From Lysobacter defluvii IMMIB APB-9 = DSM 18482 (lineage in GTDB: Bacteria; Pseudomonadota; Gammaproteobacteria; Xanthomonadales; Xanthomonadaceae): DNA of 64,000 bases. The notes under the pieces are model-generated. The model was not told the origin of the DNA. It did no database searches and saw nothing but the letters and a program-made list of their open reading frames with translations. A program made the position numbers and the translations under genes. This document shows positions 57,796 to 64,000 of this stretch, one piece after another. How positions within the stretch are numbered: the first letter of the stretch is position 1; each line of letters opens with the position of its first letter. The stretch lies in NCBI RefSeq assembly GCF_000423325.1, contig NZ_AUHT01000005.1, forward strand, positions 394,774-458,773, given 5' to 3'.

Positions 57796-59139
57796 TCACG
57801 CCGGGTCCGCCCCTGCGTCGAAGTAGAGGGTAGCCACCACGCCGTGGGTCGGGCCGCCGGAAGCGACGCGCACGTCCCAGCCGTACAGGTCGCACAGCCG
57901 GCGCACGATCGACAGCCCGATGCCGCCGCCCTGTGACGGGCCGGAATGGGTGCCGCGGTAGCCGCGCCGGAACAGGTTCGCCGCGTCCTCCTCGCTCAGC
58001 CCCGGGCCGGAGTCCCGCACTTCCACGGCGTTGCCCATCAGCCGCACCACCACCTCGCCCTGCGCGGTGTACTTGACCGCGTTGCCGATCAGGTTGCCCA
58101 GGGCGACGGTGACGGCGGACTCGGGCGCGTCGACCACCGGGGCGTCACTGCCCTCCAGCCGCAGCTCGACGTCCTTGCCCCGCAACTGTGCCCGGTGGAT
58201 CTCCAGCAACTGCGCGGCGACCTTCGCGACCTCGGTGGCACCATGTCCGCGCTCGTTGCGCGACAGCAGCAGCAGGGCGCTGATCAGGTCGGTGCACTGC
58301 TGCTCGGCGCGCTGGATGCGCAGCAGGCGGGCCTCGGTCTTCTCGTCCAGGCCCGGCCGCGACAGCAGCAGTTCCACCGCGCCCTTGATCACCGCCAGCG
58401 GCGTGCGCAGCTCATGGCTGACGTCGGCGTTGAATTCGCGGTCGCGCTGGACCACCTCGGTCAGCCGCTCCGCGTAGTCGTCCAGTGCCTCGGCGAGCTG
58501 GCCGACCTCATCGTCGGGGAAGTGCAGCGCCAGCGCCTCCGGTTGCGAGCTGCGCCCGGAAAGCTTCAGCCGCCTGGCCAGTTCCGACACCGGGCTCATG
58601 ACCCGCGAAGCCGACCACCAGCCGAGCATCAATGACAGCAGCGAGAACAGAACGACGGAGATGACCAGCGCCCGCATGAGCTTCGTGCTGGCTTCGGCGG
58701 CACCGGTGACGTCATAACGGACCAGGCTGGTGAACGGCGTTCCGTTCGGGCTGACTCCCTGGCGCACCGCGACCTTGTAGTCGTGCCAGCTTCCATCCGG
58801 TGCCTGTTGGCGGACGTTGTGGATCCCGGGCTCGAGGTCGCGGTAAAGCGGATCGACCTTGAATGCGTTCTTGGGACTCCACGTCCGTGCGTCGAAGATC
58901 AGGAAGAACGGCGGCTCGTCGGGGTTCTGTTCAACCTGCATGACCAGGTTGCTGACCTCGCGTTCCAGCGTCCGCTCGACGAGCTGGTTCTCCAGCCGTC
59001 CCTGCACATAGAGGGTCGCCAGCGCGAACAGCGTGGTCAGGCCGAAGCCCAACAGCACGAAGGACAGGATGATGCGGGTGCGAAGGCGCCGGCGATGGCG
59101 GGGCCGGCGGCGCGGTGCCGCGTTGTCAGCTGCCGCCAT
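57796..59139 (-). CDS. Sensor histidine kinase (ColS-like)
   Basis: The 447-residue protein has two membrane helices (about residues 20-45 and 180-200) around a periplasmic sensor domain, then a HAMP-like linker. The HisKA motif SHELRTPLAV carries His 242. The HATPase has LIGNAVKYTAQG and the G box GGGIGLSIVRRL. The start is placed at the ATG of 59139 (GGAA 4 bases upstream), overlapping the regulator gene by 14 bp; an ATG 30 bases earlier is possible. With the regulator it resembles ColRS, which responds to metals and envelope stress. Confidence 0.92.
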   Translation of the reverse strand: MAAADNAAPRRRPRHRRRLRTRIILSFVLLGFGLTTLFALATLYVQGRLENQLVERTLEREVSNLVMQVEQNPDEPPFFLIFDARTWSPKNAFKVDPLYRDLEPGIHNVRQQAPDGSWHDYKVAVRQGVSPNGTPFTSLVRYDVTGAAEASTKLMRALVISVVLFSLLSLMLGWWSASRVMSPVSELARRLKLSGRSSQPEALALHFPDDEVGQLAEALDDYAERLTEVVQRDREFNADVSHELRTPLAVIKGAVELLLSRPGLDEKTEARLLRIQRAEQQCTDLISALLLLSRNERGHGATEVAKVAAQLLEIHRAQLRGKDVELRLEGSDAPVVDAPESAVTVALGNLIGNAVKYTAQGEVVVRLMGNAVEVRDSGPGLSEEDAANLFRRGYRGTHSGPSQGGGIGLSIVRRLCDLYGWDVRVASGGPTHGVVATLYFDAGADPA

Positions 59140-59809
59140 CGAGTTCCGCGATGCGGTAGCCGATGCCATGGCGGGTCTGGATCAGCGGGGTGTCGAACGG
59201 CTTGTCGACCACCTGTCGCAGGCCGTGGATGTGCACGCGCAGGCTGTCGGAATCGGGCAGCTCCTCGCCCCAGACCCGGGTTTCCAGTTCCTGGCGCGTG
59301 ACCACCGCCGGGCTGGCCTCCATCAGGGCCTGCAGGATCTTCAGCGCGGTGGGGTTGAGCTGCAGCAGCTTGCCCTGCCGGCGCACCTCCAGCGTATCGA
59401 GGTTGTACTCCAGGTCGGCCGCGTTCAGCACGCGCGTCTGCACGCCCCGGCCGCGCCGCGCCAGCGCGTTCAGGCGCACCTCGACCTCCTGCAGGGCGAA
59501 GGGCTTGATCAGGTAGTCATCGGCACCGGAATCGAAGCCGGCGAGCTTGTTCTCGAGGGTGTCCCGTGCCGTCAGCATGAGCACCGGCGTCTGCTTGCGC
59601 GCCTCGTTGCGCAGCTTGCGGCAGACCTCGAGCCCGTCCAGGCCGGGCAGGTTGAGGTCGAGCACGATCGCGTCGAAGTCGTTGACCACCGCCAGGTGCA
59701 GGCCGGTGATGCCATCGGCCGCGAAGTCGACCGAGTGCCCGCGGTCCTCCAGGAAATCACCGAGGTTGGCTGCGATGTCGCGGTTGTCTTCGATGACGAG
59801 GATGCGCAT
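59126..59809 (-). CDS. OmpR-type response regulator (ColR-like)
   Basis: The 227-residue protein starts MRILVIEDNRDIAANLGDFL, has its phospho-acceptor Asp in AIVLDLNLPGLDG, and has a winged-helix effector domain (VVTRQELETRVWGEELPDSD, SLRVHIHGLRQVVDKPF). These stretches closely resemble ColR of Xanthomonads as I recall it. The chosen ATG at 59809 has GGAAC upstream. A leader of about 200 bases contains a terminator-like hairpin and GTTTA boxes. Confidence 0.92.
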   Translation of the reverse strand: MRILVIEDNRDIAANLGDFLEDRGHSVDFAADGITGLHLAVVNDFDAIVLDLNLPGLDGLEVCRKLRNEARKQTPVLMLTARDTLENKLAGFDSGADDYLIKPFALQEVEVRLNALARRGRGVQTRVLNAADLEYNLDTLEVRRQGKLLQLNPTALKILQALMEASPAVVTRQELETRVWGEELPDSDSLRVHIHGLRQVVDKPFDTPLIQTRHGIGYRIAELDGGS

Positions 59810-59891
59810 TGGGAAGTTCCGTCCTGGGTCTGGCATGGGATCGCGACAGGCTGCCGTGCGCGGTGTCACGGAGGCGTGCGGGCCAGCGTAC

Positions 59892-59924
59892 AAAAAACCC
59901 AGGCACGGCGGCACCGTGCCTGGG
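59892..59924 (-). terminator. Terminator-like hairpin before the ColR-like gene
   Basis: On the minus strand an 11-bp stem (CCCAGGCACGG and its complement, loop TGCCG) is followed by six T residues. It could end transcription of the 60081-60560 gene or attenuate the ColR-like operon, whose GTTTA boxes lie upstream of it. Confidence 0.8.
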
Positions 59925-60016
59925 CCAAAAGCGTCGCCCCGATCGAGGATCGGCGGGCCGGCGGCTTGCACCGCCGGCTCCGCGGGAGATCCTGGCGTCA
60001 GGCTATTCGGCCCCGT

Positions 60017-60045
60017 ATTAAACGCAGGTTAAACGTTCGTAAACG
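60017..60045 (-). promoter_or_regulatory. GTTTA direct repeats (response-regulator box) with -10 element
   Basis: On the minus strand GTTTA occurs three times (60044-60018) with spacings of 5 and 6 bases, and the third copy overlaps a TTTAAT -10 element (60022-60017). The GTTTA-N5-GTTTA form is that of PhoP-type boxes. It lies about 210 bases before the ColR-like gene, which suggests autoregulation. Confidence 0.5.
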
Positions 60046-60080
60046 CCGCGCTCCCGCTCACTATCTGCACACCGGAAAGT

Positions 60081-60560
60081 TCAACGTGCCTGGTCATTGA
60101 TCGGCTGCGCGGGACGGATCGAGCGGAACATCTCCTGGCCGCCCTCCCGCAGCCTGCGCCGTTCCGCGACGGTCGCGCAGGTGTTGACCGGCATGTTGCT
60201 CCCGACGTGCCGCTCGCGGCGACACACCAGGCGGCTGTCCTCGGCCGCCTGCTGCAGGATGGTGTTCAGCTCTTCCTGCAGGTTGAACAGCTCCACCTTG
60301 CGCTCGGGAGCCAGCGCGACCGCGCGGCCGTCGGCATCCACCAGCCTTCCCATCCGGCGGAACAGCTCCAGGGCCACCCGCTGCTGCTCCGGCCCGATCT
60401 CCGCGTACTCCCCACCCGCGGCGAACTCCTTCTGGACCCGAGCCTGCTGCGCCTGCAGCGTTTCTCCGTTCGCCAGGTCGATCCCGCTGGCCTGCGCGTC
60501 CGCGACGGTCGTGGACAACAGCGCCGCGGCAAGCGCCACGGCCAACATGCGATTCCCCAT
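60081..60560 (-). CDS. Exported hypothetical protein, mostly helical
   Basis: I do not recognise this family. The 159-residue protein has a signal peptide (ending VADAQA). The mature part is mainly helical and charged (LQAQQARVQKEF, KVELFNLQEELNTIL), with two Cys (LVCRRER and VNTCATV) that may form a disulfide. The ATG at 60560 was chosen because upstream codons add no signal-like sequence. It lies upstream of the ColR-like operon on the same strand. Confidence 0.7.
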   Translation of the reverse strand: MGNRMLAVALAAALLSTTVADAQASGIDLANGETLQAQQARVQKEFAAGGEYAEIGPEQQRVALELFRRMGRLVDADGRAVALAPERKVELFNLQEELNTILQQAAEDSRLVCRRERHVGSNMPVNTCATVAERRRLREGGQEMFRSIRPAQPINDQAR

Positions 60561-60620
60561 CCTGCCACCCCATTCGCCGTCACCCGGCCTGACCGGGACG
60601 GTACCACGGGTCGACACGCG

Positions 60621-61505
60621 TCAGCCGCCCGGTCGGGCCCGGAGTTCGACGTGCCGGATGATCGCGCCCGCGATGTCGACCCCACAGGCCTCCTCGATTC
60701 CTTCCAGGCCGGGCGAGGCGTTCACCTCGAGCACCAGGGGCCCCGACGCCGAGCGCACCATGTCCACGCCCGCGACCTCCAGGCCGAGTACCGAGGCGGC
60801 CCGGACCGCCAGCTGCTGCTCGGCCCGGGTCGGCCGTGCCGCCCTGGCGGTACCGCCACGGTGGAGGTTGGAGCGGAAATCGTCCCGCGGGGCCTTCCGC
60901 CGCATCCCCGCCACCACGCGGTCGCCCACGACCAGGCAGCGCAGGTCGGCCCCCTTGGCCTCGGCCACGAACTCCTGCACGAGGAACTGGGCGTACAGAC
61001 CGCGAAGCGCCTCGACCACGCCACGCGAGGCGGACAGCTTCTCGGTCAGCATCACCCCGGCGCCCTGGCTCCCCTCGTTGAGCTTGATCACGTGGGGCGG
61101 CGGCCCAAGCATCGCCAGCAGGTCGGCGGTATCGTCGGGGTTGTCGCCGAACACCGTCGCCGGCATGCCCAGGCCCGCGGCGGCCAGCAGCTGGTGGGCA
61201 CGCAGCTTGTCCCGGGCGCGCAGCACCGCGTCGGCGGGGTTGGGGCTGTAGCTGCCCATCAGTTCGAACTGCCGCAGCACGGCCGTCCCGTAGCGGGTGA
61301 CAGAGGCGCCGATGCGCGGGATCACCGCCTGGTAGCCCGAGACCGGGCTGCCCTTGTAGCGCATGGCGAACGCCCCGGACTCGATGCGCATGTAGCAGCG
61401 CAGCGGATCGAGCACCCGGACGCTGTGTCCGCGTTCACGCGCCGCCTCGACCAGCCGCCGGGTGGAGTACAGCTTGCTGTTGCGCGAGAGGATCGCCAGC
61501 TTCAT
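60621..61505 (-). CDS. rimK: RimK-type ATP-grasp ligase
   Basis: The 294-residue protein has the RimK start ([20 protein letters not shown]), a mid-domain [20 protein letters not shown] and the ATP-grasp core ([30 protein letters not shown]). RimK adds Glu residues to ribosomal protein S6. Length matches the normal RimK of about 300 residues. It follows tRNA-Gly after a terminator. Confidence 0.93.
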   Translation of the reverse strand: MKLAILSRNSKLYSTRRLVEAARERGHSVRVLDPLRCYMRIESGAFAMRYKGSPVSGYQAVIPRIGASVTRYGTAVLRQFELMGSYSPNPADAVLRARDKLRAHQLLAAAGLGMPATVFGDNPDDTADLLAMLGPPPHVIKLNEGSQGAGVMLTEKLSASRGVVEALRGLYAQFLVQEFVAEAKGADLRCLVVGDRVVAGMRRKAPRDDFRSNLHRGGTARAARPTRAEQQLAVRAASVLGLEVAGVDMVRSASGPLVLEVNASPGLEGIEEACGVDIAGAIIRHVELRARPGG

Positions 61506-61527
61506 CGGGTCGCCCGGCACGGGAACG

Positions 61528-61560
61528 AAAAACGGCGGCCCGGGTTTGCCGGGCCGCCGT
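61528..61560 (-). terminator. Rho-independent terminator after tRNA-Gly
   Basis: On the minus strand a 12-bp perfect stem (ACGGCGGCCCGG and its complement, 5-base loop) is followed by five T residues. It lies between the tRNA and rimK. Confidence 0.92.
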
Positions 61561-61564
61561 GGAT

Positions 61565-61638
61565 TGGAGCGGGTGATGGGAATCGAACCCACGCCATCAG
61601 CTTGGGAAGCTGAGGTTCTACCATTGAACTACACCCGC
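61565..61638 (-). tRNA. tRNA-Gly(CCC)
   Basis: On the minus strand GCGGGTG pairs with CACCCGC in the acceptor stem. The D-arm is GTTCAATGGTAGAAC. The anticodon arm TCAGC-TTCCCAA-GCTGA gives anticodon CCC (61604-61606). The T-arm is TGGGTTCGATTCCCA. The terminal CCA is encoded. Confidence 0.97.
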
Positions 61639-61696
61639 GCGACGCCCAGTGTAGGCGCTGGGCGGGCCGCAGGGAATCCCCTCCCCGCGGCCGTGC

Positions 61697-63538
61697 TCAG
61701 AAGCCCTTGCCGATGGTCAGGAACGCGCTGGTGTGGTGCGCGTCGTCCTGCCCCGCGGTCAGGCTCGCACCGACGTTGGCGTCCAGCCCGAACAGCTGCG
61801 TACGCACCCCGAAGGTGGCCGTGCCGTAGGTGTCGTCGAAGGCCACGCCCGGCACCGCGTATGGGGCCGCGCCCGGCATCGACTGCAGGCTGGCGAAGAC
61901 CTCTTCCGGATGGTCCTCGAACTCGCGGTCGATCGTGAGCCGCGCGTACGGGGCAAAGGCCGGGCTCGCCACGTAGCGCAGCTGCCAGCCCGCGGTACCC
62001 ACCAGGGAGTCGAACTCCTGGTCCGGGTAGGCCAGCGAGGTCGACAGCGCCGGATCGGACTCGGCGAAGCCGTCGATCTCGATGCGCTGCGCAAGCACCC
62101 CGACGACCGGGCCGTGGCGAAGCGCCCCCTGCCCGAACTCGTAGCCGGCATCCAGGCCGATGCTCACGTTGCTGCCGTCCACGTCGCCCCGGTGCACGCG
62201 GGTCAGCCGGCCGAGGTTTGCGTTGCGTGCGGTGTCGATCGCCAGGTCGGTCCAGCCGGCCTGCAGGTTCACCCAGGCGTTGCCGGAGCGCCAGCCGAGG
62301 TAGCCGCCGATGCTGGTCTCGTCCTGGTCGAACTCGCCGCCGCGGCGGCCCCAGTCGTACTTGCCGGCGCCGTGGCCAAGGAAGCCACCATAGGTGAGCC
62401 CGTCACGCGTCCAGTCCACGCCCAGGGTCAGCGCCGGGCCAGCGCCGTCGTACAGGGTCCCGTGGTCGTAACGCTGGAAATCACCGCGCAGGTCGAACCA
62501 CAGGTTGCGGCCGTCGGCCTGGACGCCCTGCAGGCGGGAGGACACGCGCTCGGCGCGGGCGCGCCCGGTCATCGCGGCCGAGTTGGCCAGCACCGCCATC
62601 TGGCGCGGGCCCTCCAGCACGGAGGTCGCGTACCCGGCGATCACTTCATGGGCGGCACCGGAGGGGTGCACGCCGTCGGCAAAGGCATGGCTGGTCGCCG
62701 CGCCAGGGCTTACGTAGCTGCCCGGCTGGCAGGTCACCGACTGCGCCGTGACCTGCGGCTGGCAGGCGGTCCCGGTGATGTTGGAGAAGCCGAACGACGC
62801 CGGATCCGCGGCCAGCTCCTGGAACAGGTGGAACATGTCCATCGGGATGACCCGCAGCCCGTTCTGCGCCAGCGCGCCGTACAGCGCGTCGTTGTAGGCG
62901 GAGGCGATCGCGGTCAGCCCCGCCTGCGCGGCCGGGCCCTGCGCGCGCGCGGACGGGGTCAGGCCCAGGTCGGGGATGTTCGGAACCAGCACGTAGCGCG
63001 CCCCGGCGCCCTGCAGGGTGCCGATGAGCCCGACCTGCGCCGCCACCGCGGCACCGATCCCCTCGGCCGGCGCGCCCTGCGCGACCGCGAACAGGTCGTT
63101 GTTGCCACCCCACACCGTGTACAGCGCGTTCGGGTCCGCCCTGCCGCCGCTCTGCGCCAGGTAGGTCTCCAGCTGCGAGGTCATCGACGGGGTCGGGCCC
63201 AGCGCGCCGACGGCGTCGGTGTCGACCAGCGCACCGCCGACCGCGTAGTTGGTCCCGCCCTGGTTGGCCGGGTCGGCCTTGGTGTCGTAGTACTCGGCCA
63301 GGTACTCGGACCAGACCAGCCACGGGTTGGTCGTGAACTTGCCCAGGATCGCCCCCTGCGGCCCGACCGCGCCGACCAGCGCGGGGCGGTAGTGTCCCGA
63401 ATCGGTCAGGCTGTCACCGAAGAACACGGTCTGCGAATACGGGCTGTCGTTGTCGCTGGTGCCATGGAACTGCGCCATCGCCGGCGCCGCGGCCAGCGCA
63501 AGCGCCACTGCCAGGGCATTGCGGATCGGACGGGTCAT
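61697..63538 (-). CDS. Autotransporter-type SGNH/GDSL esterase
   Basis: The 613-residue protein has a signal peptide (residues 1-22, ending AMA). An SGNH hydrolase passenger spans about 23-330: FFGDSLTDSGHY (nucleophile Ser), TNYAVGGA, VWGGNND and the DGVHPSGAAHE pair of Asp and His. A C-terminal autotransporter beta-barrel runs from about 350, ending FLTIGKGF with the terminal Phe. It resembles EstA-type lipases on the cell surface. AGGAG lies before the ATG. Confidence 0.94.
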   Translation of the reverse strand: MTRPIRNALAVALALAAAPAMAQFHGTSDNDSPYSQTVFFGDSLTDSGHYRPALVGAVGPQGAILGKFTTNPWLVWSEYLAEYYDTKADPANQGGTNYAVGGALVDTDAVGALGPTPSMTSQLETYLAQSGGRADPNALYTVWGGNNDLFAVAQGAPAEGIGAAVAAQVGLIGTLQGAGARYVLVPNIPDLGLTPSARAQGPAAQAGLTAIASAYNDALYGALAQNGLRVIPMDMFHLFQELAADPASFGFSNITGTACQPQVTAQSVTCQPGSYVSPGAATSHAFADGVHPSGAAHEVIAGYATSVLEGPRQMAVLANSAAMTGRARAERVSSRLQGVQADGRNLWFDLRGDFQRYDHGTLYDGAGPALTLGVDWTRDGLTYGGFLGHGAGKYDWGRRGGEFDQDETSIGGYLGWRSGNAWVNLQAGWTDLAIDTARNANLGRLTRVHRGDVDGSNVSIGLDAGYEFGQGALRHGPVVGVLAQRIEIDGFAESDPALSTSLAYPDQEFDSLVGTAGWQLRYVASPAFAPYARLTIDREFEDHPEEVFASLQSMPGAAPYAVPGVAFDDTYGTATFGVRTQLFGLDANVGASLTAGQDDAHHTSAFLTIGKGF

Positions 63539-63679
63539 CTGTTGCTCCTGATGAGGGACGCCGGAACGCCGGCGCAACCGGGCCACTATGCCAGCACGGC
63601 CAAGGGCGCCGCTCAAGTCCGGCCCGCGCCGCCGCCCGGGTCACTGGCCGCTCCGGGCCGGGCGGGCGACAATCGGGAC

Positions 63680-63880
63680 ATGGACATCACGCTCAACGGC
63701 GAGCCGCGCCAGCTGGCGGCACCCACCACCATTTCCTCGCTGCTGGAGGCCGAGGGCCTGGCCGGCCGGCGGGTGGCGGTCGAGGTCAACGGCACCATCG
63801 TCCCGCGCGGGCAGCACGAGGCGCATGCCCTGGCCGACGGGGACCAGGTCGAGATCGTGCACGCGCTCGGAGGCGGGTGA
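63680..63880 (+). CDS. thiS: Sulfur carrier protein ThiS
   Basis: The 66-residue ubiquitin-like protein has ITLNGEPRQL, VAVEVNGTIVPR and the C-terminal Gly-Gly (ALGGG) needed for thiocarboxylate formation in thiamine thiazole synthesis. GGGA precedes the ATG. thiG would be expected next but is not seen in the last 120 bp. Confidence 0.93.
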   Translation: MDITLNGEPRQLAAPTTISSLLEAEGLAGRRVAVEVNGTIVPRGQHEAHALADGDQVEIVHALGGG

Positions 63881-63935
63881 GTTTGTTGGCTCCGGAAGGA
63901 GCGTCGCGCGCGTGGCGTGCTTGCTGGCCGGTTCG

Positions 63936-63986
63936 GTCGCGCCATCCATGGCGCGACTCACCGGGCGCAGGCCATCCATGGCCTGC
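63936..63986. repeat. Two palindromes sharing a GCCATCCATGGC core
   Basis: GTCGCGCCAT-CC-ATGGCGCGAC (63936-63957) and GCAGGCCAT-CC-ATGGCCTGC (63967-63986) are perfect palindromes with the same core. The flanks of the whole segment (TTGTTGGCTCC near 63893 and GCTCCAGCAAC near 63985) are partly complementary, so a larger structured repeat, cut by the window end, is likely. Confidence 0.75.
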
Positions 63987-64000
63987 TCCAGCAACACACC

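Noticed and set aside
61733..63880. Long + strand frame opposite the autotransporter that runs into thiS
   Set aside because: It is an antisense shadow; only the last 66 codons, starting with their own ATG, match ThiS.

Overview
The window is about 64 kb of very GC-rich chromosomal DNA, with dense genes on both strands. The gene content suggests a gammaproteobacterium of the family Xanthomonadaceae (Lysobacter/Luteimonas-like). The signs are paired TonB-dependent receptors with Xanthomonad-style signal peptides, an S-adenosylhomocysteine (SAH) riboswitch before ahcY, an alanine/lysine repeat histone-H1-like protein, a short rimK, and repeated REP-type palindromes. This placement is inferred from gene style, not from a marker search. 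No insertion sequence, prophage, CRISPR array or rRNA was seen. There is one tRNA, tRNA-Gly(CCC).

Layout. 1-9.3 kb: a hybrid sensor kinase cut by the window start, a glutaredoxin, sdaA, a propeller-type diguanylate cyclase and an M23 peptidase. 9.2-15.5 kb: a DUF1521 self-cleaving-type protein, an HDOD regulator, prfC, a MliC-like lipoprotein and AsmA. 15.5-18.7 kb: the mtgA/glycosyltransferase/CBS operon and hslO. 18.9-27.4 kb: a small outer-membrane-type protein, then two paralogous TonB receptors flanking a TPR/aspartyl-hydroxylase gene. The receptors share a promoter and a leader with a short upstream reading frame. 27.5-38.1 kb: pckG, a TetR regulator facing fadE, a lemA/M48/transporter operon and a beta-lactamase-fold hydrolase. 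38.2-44.6 kb: the H1-like protein, gcvT-gcvH, a GGDEF protein, and a nucleoside transporter with ribokinase. 44.7-56.4 kb: dusB, a membrane protein of the YdjM type, metK, an S9 peptidase, ahcY, a LytTR two-component system with an alpha/beta hydrolase, and metF. 56.5-64 kb: two tandem DUF4124 paralogues, a ColRS-like two-component system, rimK, tRNA-Gly, an autotransporter esterase and thiS.

How the genes fit together. metK, ahcY and metF, with the nearby gcvTH and sdaA, cover much of the methyl cycle and one-carbon supply. The SAH riboswitch ties ahcY to SAH level. The nucleoside transporter plus ribokinase looks like a ribose/nucleoside salvage pair. Signalling is abundant: three histidine kinases, two GGDEF proteins, an HDOD protein and a TetR regulator.

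The parts most worth following up are the two TonB receptors with duplicated leaders around a hydroxylase, the DUF1521 protein with an intact GDPH motif, the riboswitch-ahcY leader with two inserted REP hairpins, and the GTTTA-box/hairpin leader of the ColRS-like operon.
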